Assembly: GCA_047967505.1 (NCBI GenBank)
Contig: CM106540.1
Length of the DNA stretch: 64,000 nt
Reading direction: 5' to 3' (one strand)
Origin: Dipteris shenzhenensis
Lineage: Eukaryota > Polypodiophyta > Polypodiopsida > Gleicheniales
Made by a program: the position numbers and the translations under genes. Below the pieces are notes generated by a model. It saw nothing but the letters and a program-made list of their open reading frames with translations. It was not told the origin of the DNA and did not search any database. Positions 25,801 through 36,117 of this stretch are shown here, in pieces. Numbering within the stretch: position 1 is the stretch's first letter; the number at the start of each line of letters is the position of its first letter.

Positions 25801-27360
25801 CTCATCCACTTCTGCTCCACCTCCTACTATCACATCATGCTTTCACCAGAGGACAAGAAGCAGGTTGAGAACAGTGTGATAAGAGCAATCATTGGGTGTC
25901 TGGTGGGCCTTACCCCCACAAGGTTACAGGTCCATATTGGGTACAGGCGAGCTGCACTCAGGAAGGCAGTCACATCCAAGAAGTGACAATATGTGGACGT
26001 GGGGTCTTTGTGATCTAGATTTCCATGGACCACACCTGGTTAGCTTTATACCTTAGTACCCTGGTTTCACTGACACATCACCATATCCAGAGGCACCTGG
26101 TGGCGTTGAATTTCCCAAGCATACCACAAGAGTATTAAGAGTATTCTCTCTTCGATTTGTGCCAGGTTCAGGATGGTTTTGAGCCCCCCAGGACAGTAAT
26201 CTCAGTTCATATGGATGATGGGATGCTGAAGGTCCGACATGTGGTCACAGATGACTCCATCTACCCTCTTGCATCTCTTTGGACCCTCTTTAAACGGGTA
26301 GTGCTCCAACAGGTAGAGGTTGCAAGGCTTCCAAGACAGTCACTGTTGTAGGGAGCTCCCTCCCCATAACTCCACATTTGTTCTCAAAAGCATAGCAGTT
26401 GGAGCAGCCAGCATGAATACTCGGTTCAGAGTAATTGCCCAGGTATTTGAAGTAACCATGGTTCATGTGCTCTCACAATTGCCTACCCAAAATATCATGG
26501 AATTTTTTTCTCTGTCATTCATCATGTTCACCACAAAACTCCAAAGAAAACACGTAGATCATATTCACGCATGCAAACAGAATCACGCAAAATAATGTCC
26601 ATCTTTATCCTGAGCTACTTCTTCATGCCCACAACATGCATGATGGAATGCAAGGAATAGAGACACGGCACATCATGAGAAGCCCTTTTAAAATTAAATA
26701 CGAATCGTATACACGGCTACGCACATCCTCTGTTTCCTATAATGATTCCATTGTTAAGCATTTTCCTAACGGAGGATGAAAATTGCATCTTTGCGAAGTG
26801 ATAAAATGCACCTGCAAAATGCGGTCCTTCTCTGTCTCTGGATCCAGCATATTTACACCATGGATGTTGAAGCTCAAAGATGAAAAGAAGGGCATGAAAA
26901 AGATATCAGCCTGGCCTGGATCTGCAACCCTAACTGCTGCTCTTTCTTTGACATTTTCTCCCTCATTTTCTAAAAGATAAATCATCATCCAGTACTCCAC
27001 ACTGTGCTGCCCTCTTAATCCTGACCTTGACGTCCAATGAGGAATGCTCTCATTTATCCAAGGCAGATCCTGATGAGGGCCAGGTTTTATCATCCCCAAG
27101 TTGAATTTCCGAGGAATGTCATACATGTACACTCGCAAGGGACCCTCACAGTTTCTGAATCTGCCCAGGGTGTGTTGTGATATGTCCAAAAGGCCAGTAT
27201 TTCTGGCAATACTTGAACCATGGACAGTGTCACGGAGATAAACCAGATGTGTTGAAAGTGATGACCTCAGGTCCCATGTTGTCGATATAAGAAGGAAGAC
27301 GGTGAGGACTACAAGAATGGCTAACCATACAGCTGCCTTTCCGCTAAATTTACCGAGCAT
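12698..27360 (-). CDS. Exostosin-family (GT47) glycosyltransferase, four coding exons
   Basis: A type II Golgi membrane protein expected to add a sugar to a cell-wall polysaccharide or glycoprotein. Coding exons on the minus strand are 27360-26812 (183 codons), 13854-13558 (99), 13456-13361 (32) and 13117-12698 (139 plus stop), giving 453 residues. All junctions are GT-AG and phase 0. The ATG at 27360 is followed by a short cytosolic tail and one hydrophobic segment (about residues 11-28). [15 protein letters not shown] opens the exostosin domain; [18 protein letters not shown] and [14 protein letters not shown] mark its nucleotide-sugar-binding part; the protein ends near PDWW. From memory of the family it is closest to the Arabidopsis At1g34270 type; the acceptor is unknown. 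No stop or frameshift is seen, so it looks functional despite a 12,957-nt intron (13855-26811). Confidence 0.9.
13855..14325. other. Host part of the long intron
   Basis: Ordinary AT-rich intron sequence next to exon 2. No element or motif was recognised. Confidence 0.5.
14326..14936 (+). repeat. Probable solo LTR
   Basis: A GC-richer block starts TGTTAGAGT and ends near CAACTACA. It contains GCTATATATAGG (about 14758-14769) followed by a transcribed-looking segment with polypyrimidine runs, as in LTR promoters. No primer site follows and no target duplication is clear, so both the boundaries and the solo-LTR call are tentative. Confidence 0.45.
15272..15802 (+). mobile_element. Copia-like LTR end with primer site, internal part lost
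   Basis: A stretch ending ATATCCAACA at 15787 is followed by TAGTATCAGAGCAA, a one-base variant of the tRNA-Met primer site. The left end at TGTGTAGGAT is a guess from partial inverted similarity. Sequence to about 16380 looks like a leader, with several AAACGTTTC-like words near 16030-16120, but no gag follows. Confidence 0.5.
16401..18215 (+). mobile_element. Gypsy remnant: LTR start, leader and gag
   Basis: From 16401, TGTCACCAAGTTGTAAATA and the next 90 bp match the start of the LTR at 18465. The rest of that LTR is missing and the copy resumes in the leader (GACCAGTCTGGTTAGTC). Gag starts at ATG 16948 and contains a Ser-rich and Lys/Arg-rich stretch, then [16 protein letters not shown]. 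It continues through a region alignable base by base with 21230-21560 and ends inside the CCHC knuckle ([13 protein letters not shown]) near 18215. Several stops and frameshifts are present. It is an older, truncated relative of the element directly to its right. Confidence 0.75.
18228..18464. repeat. Partial tandem duplication between two gypsy copies
   Basis: GGTCCCCCTCYCAAAACACA followed by CTTGCCACGAA and TTGAGCCTC occurs at about 18230 and again at about 18402. The second copy is cut by the start of the next LTR at 18465. Origin unknown. Confidence 0.6.
18465..19424 (+). repeat. Gypsy 5' LTR (960 bp)
   Basis: It begins TGTCACCACAATG and ends GTAGGTTACA, giving a near-perfect 6-bp terminal inverted repeat. 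The primer site follows directly. The first part is mirrored at 25279-25583. It holds the hairpin array described separately. Confidence 0.85.
18581..18868 (+). repeat. Array of about 11 short hairpins in the LTR
   Basis: Consecutive inverted repeats with 5-7 bp arms, mostly with 4-nt loops, include TTGAC-TACG-GTCAA (18581), CTGAC-TTCG-ATCGG (18621), GGTTAAC-TGCG-GTTAACC (18659), CTGAC-TACA-GTCAG (18691), GTTGAC-TTCA-GTCAAC (18710), CTTGGC-ATAC-GCCAAG (18730), GGTTAAC-CACG-GTTAACC (18748), CCAAC-TTCG-GTTGG (18774) and GTTGAC-TCCG-GTCAAC (18853). Arms carry TTGAC, the core of the WRKY W-box. Most loops fit C(UNCG)G. Confidence 0.85.
19425..19440 (+). other. tRNA-Met primer binding site of the gypsy element
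   Basis: TTGGTATCAGAGCAAG follows the LTR end without a gap. Confidence 0.85.
20008..20211 (+). repeat. TGACGTGGC array in the gypsy leader
   Basis: Four exact TGACGTGGC words (20008, 20072, 20097, 20133) and two degenerate ones (about 20166 and 20202) lie 25-64 bp apart. The word combines the bZIP TGACG and ACGTGGC (ABRE-like) cores. Downstream, 20230-20400 holds repeated GACCAGTCTGGT-like palindromes. Confidence 0.75.
20815..22080 (+). pseudogene. Gypsy gag (broken)
   Basis: The capsid/nucleocapsid precursor starts at ATG 20815 (MAQSPIQWD). A TAG at 21067 interrupts it. The frame continues with Ser-rich and Arg/Lys-rich stretches, the retrotransposon gag domain ([17 protein letters not shown] to [14 protein letters not shown]), and then a segment that reads correctly only on the minus strand (about 21585-21689). 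After that the frame shifts and runs to a CCHC knuckle [14 protein letters not shown] at 21963-22004. Both the inversion and the stop would abolish the product. Confidence 0.85.
22090..25276 (+). pseudogene. Gypsy pol: protease, RT, RNase H, integrase (broken)
   Basis: The protease region (22140-22520) has [12 protein letters not shown] where the family has a D-S/T-G active site, so the site is lost. RT starts near 22640, is stopped by TAA at 22799, and is interrupted by 56-65 bp of AT-rich sequence at about 22886-22950. It continues with [20 protein letters not shown] and [10 protein letters not shown], with frameshifts near 23135 and 23310. From 23356 one frame of 566 codons covers the RT thumb, RNase H (SLRYFLT), the integrase HHCC finger ([15 protein letters not shown]) and the DDE core ([22 protein letters not shown]). 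A TAG at 25054 interrupts the C-terminal part, which ends [14 protein letters not shown]. Confidence 0.9.
25279..25583 (-). repeat. Inverted copy of the first 305 bp of the gypsy LTR
   Basis: On the minus strand, from 25583, the sequence reads TGTCACCACAATGTAAATAT and matches 18465-18770 closely to CCAAGATG, where it joins integrase sequence. A purine tract (CCAAGGGGAA on the minus strand) precedes it, as expected for the start of a 3' LTR. Hairpin loops mutated in the 5' LTR copy are intact TTCG/TACG here. Confidence 0.9.
25597..25833 (-). pseudogene. Inverted chromodomain end of the gypsy polyprotein
   Basis: On the minus strand an open frame of 78 codons reads [17 protein letters not shown], then [19 protein letters not shown], a typical chromodomain. 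It ends in a stop 14 nt before the LTR. The order chromodomain, purine tract, LTR is the normal element end, but on the strand opposite to integrase. Confidence 0.85.
25836..26811. other. Intron sequence between gypsy element and exon 1
   Basis: A short plus-strand frame (ending near 25986) contains [20 protein letters not shown], which I do not recognise. Nothing else stands out before the donor site at 26811. Confidence 0.4.
26812..27360 (-). CDS. GT47 gene, coding exon 1 (N-terminus)
   Basis: This exon encodes the tail, membrane anchor, stem and first third of the exostosin domain, including the segment [11 protein letters not shown] and the [12 protein letters not shown] motif. The donor is CAG|GTGCAT at 26812/26811. 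The spliced sequence joins ILQ to VEVVRFLE of the next exon, which matches the family alignment as I remember it. The open frame continues upstream of the ATG to a splice acceptor at 27427, but that part is not membrane-protein-like and is taken as 5' UTR. Confidence 0.9.
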
Positions 27361-28500
27361 TTTGGGAAATAATTGTGCTGCTTCAACAATAGACCACACC
27401 CAAGCTATTGCAGGTAAAACTTTCGCCTGGGAAAAAAAAACAAAGAAGTGAATTATATATTCCTTCAAACTACACCTATTAAATTGGTACTCTGGAGACA
27501 ACATAACGGAAAGAGAAGGTTAGTTTTCATATTTACAGGATTTGATTTCCCAGGTGTCCATCTGAACGATTCGAGCAACGATTGTGCCAAAATATAACAA
27601 GGTACGAAAGAAGAACCTACAAAAGCACCCTCATGATATGAAGCAGATACCTGTAACAAAAGAAAGGCTGATGTGCCCCACGGCTGCTTTTAATTGTCCC
27701 ACTAGAGTGTAGGGCAAAAAGCCGAAGCATAATTGATTCTCACGAAAAGACGTGATCTCAACTTGTGTATGAGAGAAGATTTAAGTAGCGAAATCCCCCT
27801 CCCGTGAATAATCGCTCCAGCATGACATTCGCATCGTCCGAAAGGAATCGCCTCTGACGTTAAGTAAGTGCCTCACCGAAACAGAAAACGCGTGCCCATG
27901 CTGCGCGAACGTTTGATATGCCTCCCTATAGCTGTAAAACTTGTGCAAAACCTCGGAATCCCCTCGACAATGGCAGCGGCCACTAGTAATCTGTCGAGGT
28001 TGCATGCATACGAGACTGAGTCTAGACAGGAATGCCACACCCGCGGTCCCATTGCAAGGACAGACTTTTCAACACAAAAAAATGGTTAATGCTTGCATAA
28101 TCGAGAAATTGCAAGAGGGAATGAGAATACCGCCGTGAGATCCTTTTAAGATCCAAGAGACAATGTTCCACCAGGAGAGATCGACACGAACCAGATGCAA
28201 GCTTCAGTCGTAAAGATTCAAATTGGTGATCAGGATGCAAGTACAGGAAGCAGCAAGAAAGGGATCAAAAAACTGCGAAAGAAGAGATGGGAAACCAAAG
28301 CGGGGAAGCGCAGAATCACTGGAGATGGAAGAATGGGGAGAGAAGACTAAATCTGGCGAGGAGGGATCGCCATAGCCGATGAACAGCAGCAGCAGCTCGC
28401 CTGCCTCAATCATCCCTGCCTGCATAGCTCCTCCCCCATCCTAATCCCTGTCCTTAATCACTTTTTATTATTATCTTTTAATCACCCCTCTTCCTTAACT
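27361..28500 (-). promoter_or_regulatory. 5' UTR, UTR intron and probable promoter of the GT47 gene
   Basis: A strong acceptor (T9CCCAG) at 27427 lies 66 nt before the ATG. A good donor, TTCG|GTGAGG, at 27877/27876 would give a 449-nt UTR intron. The sequence between about 28440 and 27877 then forms a leader. An AT-rich stretch read as AAGATAATAATAAAAAG on the minus strand near 28465-28482 is a weak TATA candidate. The transcription start is inferred. Confidence 0.4.
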
Positions 28501-29598
28501 AACAATTCATCTTTACGTTAGGCAGCCTATGGGGAATTTTTGGGTTTCTTGACCTCTCCTTCAGCCACGTGTCCTAATATAAGCCTTGGATTTAATTTTG
28601 ATATGAAGGCGGCCTACAACACTTTATGAAAAGCATGCTTTTGGTATTAGCACTTCTTACTACAAACTTTCTATCTTTGATGCCCTTTGTAAGCGGAACA
28701 ACCGGAGTTATACTCATGCCACTTGGGGGCACTGCTCTAAGCATGTGTGCCTCTTGTTTCTTTTCCTTTTCAATTCCTTTGATTTGTCTTAGGTGGCCAC
28801 GTTTTCCTTGCCTTTCCACGCAAACTTTGCTCGCAGCATGCACACTTACTCCAGCCTCGAGGTGTCTCGAAAAAGGCTCTTCTCCAGCCTCAAAAACAAG
28901 TTGACCTCCTCATCTTTCTGCTCCCAGAGCGACATACCTACTTTACCTACAATGCACAAAGGTGCCACCCTCAAAACTCCTCCCATGATCCTCTTCTTTA
29001 AGCTTTTTCTCAATGGGACCACACATTTCTCAATTCATACCTATGCCGTGGTTCCAATAATAAGCAAAGAAGACATGCTGCAAAGAAGACATGCTACAAC
29101 ATCCACTTTATTGGTTGGCTACTCACTCCTCCAAGAATTTTTATAATGTGTGACCTCCACTTTATCCTCTACATTATTGAGGGGTAAGAAGACAAAAGAA
29201 TGGGTCTTTACTTATATTTTAAGACTAGTAGTTCATATTATGTCTCTTTAGGAGGTTTATTTAGGGAAATAATAAGAATAAAGTGGGGATAAGATCGAGT
29301 GAAATTTCGAGGTTCTTAAGGTAAGTGGACCTATATCAGATGTAACCTCCATGAACACTATTGAGTTTCCTAGCATTGAGAATAGATTTGTTTGTTCTAT
29401 TAGCCATGTCAATCTTTTATTCGAGATGACATTAAATATACTATCAAACCCCCATTTAACCCTTGATGCAACACCGTGCCTCTTGTTATTCATCAAGGTT
29501 GCCCATTTTATTTTTACCTTCATTCCTTACAATGTAAGATCATGTTTAGAGGCCTTTCTTCCTATTTCAAATACATTACTTAAGTTCCTTCCTACAAA
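28501..29598. other. Upstream flank of the GT47 gene, no supported gene
   Basis: Pyrimidine-rich in places, with a short GACATGCT-plus-AAGAAGACATGCTRCAA duplication near 29070-29098. Frames on both strands lack motifs. Confidence 0.45.
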
Positions 29599-29957
29599 GG
29601 TCTTCGTTTTCTTGTTTCTCTATTTTTGTGTCAAGAAGTCTTGAGTTTGACTCTCGATGCTCCACCCTCCAAAAACATCTTGAGGTTGGGCTTTGTATTT
29701 TAAGAATGACTTAGATCTTTGTTCAAAATGTTATCCTTCAAAAACTAATTTTATATTAAATTTGATAAACCTAAAAGGTCCTTGTTTTCTTGTTTCTCTA
29801 TTTTTGTGTCAAGAGGTCTTGAGTTTGACTCTCGATGCTCCACCCTCCAAAAACATCTTGAGGTTGGGCTTTGTATTTTAAGAATGACTTAGATCTTTAT
29901 TCAAAATGTTATCCCTCAAAAACTAGTGTTTATATTAGAATTGATAAACCTAAAAGG
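29599..29957. repeat. 178-bp tandem duplication
   Basis: Two adjacent units start at 29599 and 29777 with GGTC-TTGTTTTCTTG-like sequence and run to GATAAACCTAAAAGG. They differ by few substitutions, so the duplication is recent compared with the other repeats here. Confidence 0.9.
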
Positions 29958-31739
29958 GATCATATTAATGCTTACCTTGGTATCCCAAGAACTATAACCT
30001 CATTCCAAACTTGTGCCATAGAAATAGCATTGAGCACATGTAACTGAGAAGGAAGATCTTACCCATAGCCATAATGACGTCAATTGGTTATTATAGTAGA
30101 TGTTTTAGATCGTTTTAGATGCATTGAAAAATACTAGAAAATATGCTTAAAGTATTGTGTAAGTGCTTGAAAACCCAATCTATAATCACAAGATTAGCTA
30201 CCTACACACCATTATCATCCTGGAGCAGGCCATGACAAAGAGGAGTTTCTTGGCAATCTCAAAAATATGTAGAATGAAATGATTTCCTAAACAGGATTAA
30301 ATAGATTGCGTATGCATGACAATCAAACTTCCCAACCACATATTCAATGTGGTTTGTTTGAAAGGCAAATTTCACTCTCATAGTGTGTAAAAGCTCCCTC
30401 TCCCTTATTTTGAAAAAGGTAGCTATGGATGGTTCCGATCACTCACTCGACTACCTCAGAAATGCTCGGTTTAATTCCCAACTCGATGGTGCTGCACTTC
30501 ATGAAGATGCTTGCTCTTACAGTCCTAAGATAGATGTGCTCAGGTGTAGAACAAATGCCGATGATTAACACTCAAAGATTGGGGCTAGCTAAAGGGGAAG
30601 AACTATGTGATGATGAGGGAATACCAAGTTACTTTACACACTTAACACTTAGTGGAGTACTGCAACAAACAAAACCCAAGAGACAGTCAATTGCTCATTC
30701 ATTGAATCAAAACCACTTGATACAACTTAGCCACCCCGGCTTGCAATGAACACTCCCTAACCTATCAACTCAGGTTAAAGAAAGAGGCTCGATCTAGTGT
30801 GGCATGGCCCGTTGCTTGCATTGTGACCATTGTCGACTAGCTTTCTTGTGCCCAGAGCTGGGCTTGGACGAGGTTGGAGGAGAGTTGTGAGGCTTGCTCC
30901 TGCCTCCTTTTTAAGATCATGTGGGCGACTTGTGGTAGTTGTGCCATGGCTTCAAAGATGTTCATCTCCATGACATCGGCACGTGACAATTATTCTGTTG
31001 TCATATGGCTATAGCCTCCCCTTGCCTTGTACTGGGGTGCGCTACAAAATTGTATGGCCTCTACTAGGCCTGCCCATGGTGTGGAAGAGGTGCCTGTGGC
31101 GAAGGATGCTACCTCCTGAGGGGTGGTAGAGACTGACATGAAAGGTACAGCAGGGGTTGTTGGCATAGTTTTGGCTCTGGTATGGAGGCCAATTTCGATG
31201 GTGTCATCACCTTGGGGGTCTTCAATGAGAATAGGCCCTCCCTGCACCTGTTTGCCCTTATCTTGAGGACCTAGCTGCTACATGCGTAGTTGTCATTGCA
31301 CAAATTCGTGCAACTGGCTTTCCTCATATTGGTTGAGCAGCTGACTTGGTTTTAGTTGCACTTGGGTGACCGGAGTAGCAATTGGTGTTGTCCTCGCTCT
31401 CTTGGGCCTGGATTCTTTCTCTTCCTACTCGGTCTATATGGGACTGATGGCAGATTTCTCGACGATTCTGAAGCCGATGGGCAGATGCTGACTTTTGAGG
31501 TAATAGAGGATCGACATGTACAACATTGGATTGCCGATGATGCCCCATGGGTGCTGAGGTCATCTCTCATTTGGCTCTCTTGTTCTCTTCCTCACCTATT
31601 ACAAGTTCATTTCTACCTAAAGAATTGCCTTTTATTTGACAGTGTGCTCGGTGCACCAACCGCTACTCGCCTATAGCTCAATTTGCCAGAATCAACAGCA
31701 CCTCTTGCTGCAAAACGGGTGCTCAGTTGCCTCCACTGC
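29958..31739. other. Unassigned sequence
   Basis: Minus-strand frames near 30990-31247 and 31324-31570 look protein-like in composition but match no family that I know. They may be decayed retroelement gag sequence. Confidence 0.3.
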
Positions 31740-31997
31740 TTGTTGCTCCTAACCAAGGATGTTGAAAGTTATTAGCAAACCAAGTCACAGCAGATAATCG
31801 AGCACTGAGTGGCAAACCTTCGCGTCTCGAGCAAAAGGACATAGGTAAGAATGGTAAAGAGAAGAGTGATTTGTCTAAAATTAAGTGTTGTCGCTGTGGA
31901 GAAAATCATCTATGTTTTGATTGTCCAATCTGGGCGAAACTCTTAAAGAACGACATGGAAAGGAAAGAGGTAGATCCAGAATGTAAGAATTTGTAGG
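31740..31997 (+). pseudogene. Possible retroelement gag fragment with degenerate zinc knuckle
   Basis: A plus-strand frame contains KCCRCGENHLCFDCP, then KLLKNDMERKEV. It resembles the plant gypsy gag nucleocapsid (CX2CX4HX4C), but the spacing to His is one residue short. No other retroelement domain adjoins it. Confidence 0.4.
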
Positions 31998-33240
31998 TGA
32001 ATTGCCAGAAGTAGTTGATGCTCGAGTAATTACTTGATCAAAAGGGGTATCGTAGATCCTCCTTCTCTTCACCTTCCTCTTCCACTCCTTCGTGGGGGGT
32101 AGTCCTCTTGGCCCTAGCCGGGCTTTTGGATATTAGGAGTTTCAGACCTGAAGGGGGCTCTTTCATGGCACTTATAGAGCCAATTAGGGAGGCTACCTTG
32201 CTTGCCCTTTCCCCCCAATTGGAGGAGAACTCATGGTGGGCAGTGGTGGAGCCAACATATGCTAACCAGTGGATTCCTTGATTTGCTTAGCAAAGAAGTC
32301 GCAACAGTATGGAGCTATTTGCCTCAACTCGGCAAATTTAGACTGACTTGCATATTCTTAACAATTTCCTATGTTCAGGCTAGCTTTGTGCTAGCTTCAT
32401 GCGGCATAACGGATTCTGCTTCTTTAGAGCCAGATCTTGATGATTCTCCTTGCTCGGTAATAGAGTGCTAGAACTGCACGTGCATTTCAACTGGTAGCGC
32501 TTTTCCTTTAAACTCCCTTGCAATCTTAGTTGCCAACCCCTTGTGTGCATTCCAAACCCGAAGTGTGAGTAGAGGAATTGGCTACATCATTAGACTCGAT
32601 ACTCTCACGTCTAGGAATTTTTGTAGTTTAAATAAAGGCAAGATAATATCCTTGTTTTTTGAAATTACAGCTAATAAAAAATACACTCCTATACTGCTTG
32701 GTTTTCCCTTGGTTTTCAACAAGGGCCTTTTTTCACTTATGGCTATGTTATGTTATTAGACTTAATACGACTACTTCTATTACATTAAAGTTAACCGTAA
32801 TAACATACAATTCTATTTCCATTGGTACCCATTGTATTATGGATATTGTGGTCCTAACAAAAAAATTCATATTGTTTCTTGCAGAAAGTCATACATTATG
32901 AAAAATTTGGACTAAAAAAGCAGCTCTTCTTGTGGGAATAGGATTGGATAAGGTGAATAAATATGAATATAAAATTGGCCTGTGGAACATGCCAATGTGA
33001 CATGATTCTCCCAATCGGGCCCTTTTTTACTTGACAATAATGTATGGATGGATCTCATTAAATTTAGATTGAAGACGCTATTCCAAGGGAAATGTGACTA
33101 CAAGCTTTGATGACACTAGCCTCACCGACATGGAGGCAACCTTTGCTACCAATAAGCAATTGAAGTTGCAGTTCCAAGTACTAAATGATTGAAGAAGGAT
33201 TCTAGGCAATGCAATCCTCCCTCTTCACTCCAAAATACCA
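31998..33240. other. Intergenic, no supported gene
   Basis: AT-rich from about 32620. No motif, LTR end or RNA gene was recognised. Confidence 0.4.
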
Positions 33241-33245
33241 AATGA

Positions 33246-34560
33246 CTAAGGAAGGCTTGTAGGCATTGCAATCCTCCCATGTTGGAGTGTTAATTTATTT
33301 GCAAAGAGCAACCAACACTTGAAGAGGCAAAATTGTCCACGATCATCAACTCCCAATTTTGCGAGGGAATGAATGTTCATACTGAGATCCTCGTGGATAC
33401 CACTGCAGGTTTCAAATACATCGGCTGGCAACAGAGGGCCATCTGCAAAAACTACTTGTCTTGAGCTAACCACAAGTTCCCAAATAAATATCGGGAATGG
33501 TAAACAACATCTTAAGCTCTGAAATCTTAATGTCAGGAAGCTCACTCTTGGTTCGAGACTCATAGGTGAATTCTTAGCTTGTAGAAGCAATTAAGAGCGT
33601 CATAAGTTTTCAACAAGAAGAGAGCGTGAGCACTAATCGCCTCTTTGATCCATTTTACCAATTGGAATGATTCGCAGCAAGCCTGCGGAACGCAGAATTA
33701 ACCGCGAAAGCTCAAAGACATCAAGACCGAGACTGCCTGGGGACATACTCCCATGTCCCCATTTCTGTTTGTCTTTCAGCTCAGTTCATTTTATATACAT
33801 AAATATTCTAAGCAGCTGCATCAACATCTACTCTTAGCTCATAAAGACTCGTCAGATCATTGCTGACTTTTTTTTTTGTATGCAAGAGATTCTCAAGTGG
33901 GCAAGAGCAGCGGAATCAGTTTCGAGCAAATTTATGTAATTTTCCCTTTGGAAATTAGTTCAGAGACCCGTTCGCTTTCCCTCGCAAAACTTCTTCCGTC
34001 TAACAACGTAATCGTTTTGCTTCGTCGTACACTCCTGAGATGCCACACCAACGACATTTCAAGTTCTTCATAGTGAGCTGCATGGCAAGCAAAAGTTCAA
34101 GGGCCAGACGAGATTACAGCTCTTTCTCGCTTGATCGAAGCGCTCTTGTCTTTGTGCTCTGCAAATGAGTCCTGCATGAGAAAACATGCCTCCCCCAAAC
34201 GAAAGTGGCCATATCTTGAAAGAAAAAGGTAGAAACAAGCATTGAAATCTGCCAAATTACTTCACGTTGCGCCATACAAACGTGATGAGGAGAAGGAACA
34301 CGAAAACAGCTTGAAACTCAACAAAACATGGATTGCGGAAGACAGAAACTCACCATCGATGTGCGCTTTGATGTAGTTCGCCCTCCATTCGAGATGCAAC
34401 GAAATTCTTCGATGTCGAAAAAACAGCAAATGTCCAAACTGCAAACCTTAGTTCAGCTTCATTACTATTTGAAGGGGAGGCTCCCCCAACCGATAGAGTG
34501 AAAATCAGCTGATTGGGCTCGAGAGAGGAAACCGACGACCGGCCATAAGGCCACAATCCA
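33246..34560 (-). other. Possible exons of an unidentified minus-strand gene
   Basis: On the minus strand a short frame starting ATGGAGGGCGAACTACATC ends at a strong donor, CGATG|GTGAGT (about 34349). A matching acceptor, TTTCTCATGCAG, lies near 34175, and joining them gives only a 30-residue product. A further acceptor, TTTTTGCAG, near 33440 precedes a frame with ADVFETCSGIHEDLSMN. I recognise no family, so this may be a small gene, a non-coding transcript or chance. Confidence 0.2.
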
Positions 34561-36117
34561 GGTTTTTACTTGGCCAGCACTAGAGCCTTTTATGAAACTC
34601 TAAAATCCTCCGAAGATTCAAAGCCGTTAGATCAACTCGACTATTATTAGCTACTTACAATAGTCCATATAGCTAGCAAATAGCCCGTATACTTAGCAAG
34701 TGGCCAAGCATTCTAGTTGACCCATTTACCGGGCAACTACGGTCGATTTCCAACCGCCGACAGTTGGGGGAGTGAGATGACCCTTGGTGAGCACGAATAG
34801 ATGCACATGGATGGCCGAATCTTCGAGTCTGGCTGGCACAAGTTTGGGTATGTATGTATGTATAATTGCCCAATTTAAATGTTAAATAGGCGTTGTGGTT
34901 GGCACCTAGCGGTAAATCCGATAAAATAGGCGATGACTTTGAACTTTGGGCTTTACAATTGAGGAACCTCCTAGATCCAACGGTCCAGATGCATGCCCCA
35001 ATTGTACAAATCACTCAGCCCACATAGGCATTTTTACATGCTTACAATAAATGAAGGGCCTCTTATTGTTATTTTGTCCGCTTGGTGTGTAATCCACACA
35101 TACCTTTTCTCACTTGGGCGAGCACTGGGCGGTGTGTACTAGCAAGAGTGTGAGGGAAAGGAAGGTCTCGATGAGGTCACGAGCTTTTTTGGCAAGGGTT
35201 GCCCGCCATGGAAGCTAGAGCTGAGGCCATTTATACACCAATTGCCATACGTGGCTATGACTTGGCATCATACAATCGGAGGTGCAGAAGGGGGAGCGCC
35301 CATGAGCTTGGCCAACCTCGCTCCCAAATACCCCTGCCCACGAAGATTTCATGTTGAATGTGGGTTAAACCCATGATGGCAAGCCATTCAAGTGAATGGA
35401 TGCTCTAACCAGAATGGGCCAAGTCACTTGCTTTGCATTTACTTCTCCTTTTATTTATTTTCGGGTGGTATCCTGTTAATGTTATTAGCGTTCATGTTGC
35501 CCTTGCTATCTTTCATTGTCTCTCGCTGTGTCATGTTCATCCATGGTACTTGTGAATCTGCGTAGGAGGAGCGCCAGGATCTCACCTCGTCAGCGCTCGG
35601 GCCACATGTTCGCTAAGAAGCTCACACCCTCGAAGAAAGTTGAGATACATTGCAAGGATGGTCGAGAAGAAGCGTTCTGGTGTTGACAAGCCTCCGAGAA
35701 AGACTTTGAAGCGTGGTTTCGTATAAAGGTGTCTATGAAGGAGGTGCAATGTTTCCTCGGAATCTACCCATCCGACCTAATCAGCCCCTTCAAACTCCTC
35801 GATATATATCAGTTCATGTCATGTTGAGCCGCAAGATCTTCTTTCAACAACGTATCGCTCTTCTCTTTGGTGCAGACCGGCTCGCTGAGATTATGGCCTC
35901 TGCTGATCCTTTTCTTCTCCCTATGCTGACTACAACATCACTTGGGATGTTACCATCTTCATTCTCATCTAAGGGACGAAAGTATGGTGTGGTATCTTGG
36001 CATAAAAGCTTCTTTCTAATGTCTCATTCTCAATGATAAGTATCTTTGGCAGTCAGTTCGAATGCTGCAGGAGGTGAAGAGGTGCGTGAAGTTTATTACC
36101 CCCAACTTCATGTCACA
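34561..36117. other. Unassigned sequence left of copia element A
   Basis: A plus-strand frame at 35713-36036, and another frame across 35640-35800 (SEKDFEAWFRIKVSM), have coding-like composition but no recognised domain. The right end abuts the truncation point of element A. Confidence 0.35.

Larger units (their letters stand above)
18465..25835 (+). mobile_element. Ty3/gypsy chromovirus, nearly complete but rearranged, inside the GT47 intron
   Basis: The order is 5' LTR (18465-19424), tRNA-Met primer site, a 1.37-kb leader, gag, protease, reverse transcriptase, RNase H and integrase. An inverted block then carries the chromodomain, purine tract and the first 305 bp of the 3' LTR. The chromodomain places it among chromoviruses. 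It is antisense to the host gene. Stops, frameshifts, two inversions and a mutated protease site make it inactive. The remainder of the 3' LTR is absent, so no target duplication can be read. Confidence 0.9.

Noticed and set aside
25277-25835. Two separate elements in opposite orientation instead of an inversion
   Set aside because: The inverted block holds exactly the domain and LTR start missing from the plus-strand element. It cannot be fully excluded because the rest of the LTR is absent.
27465-27659. Upstream minus-strand frame as an N-terminal extension of the GT47 protein
   Set aside because: It is separated from the main exon by a strong splice acceptor at 27427, and the ATG at 27360 already gives a normal type II membrane start.
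35713-36036. 107-codon plus-strand frame left of copia A
   Set aside because: There is no recognised domain, and an overlapping frame looks equally coding-like.
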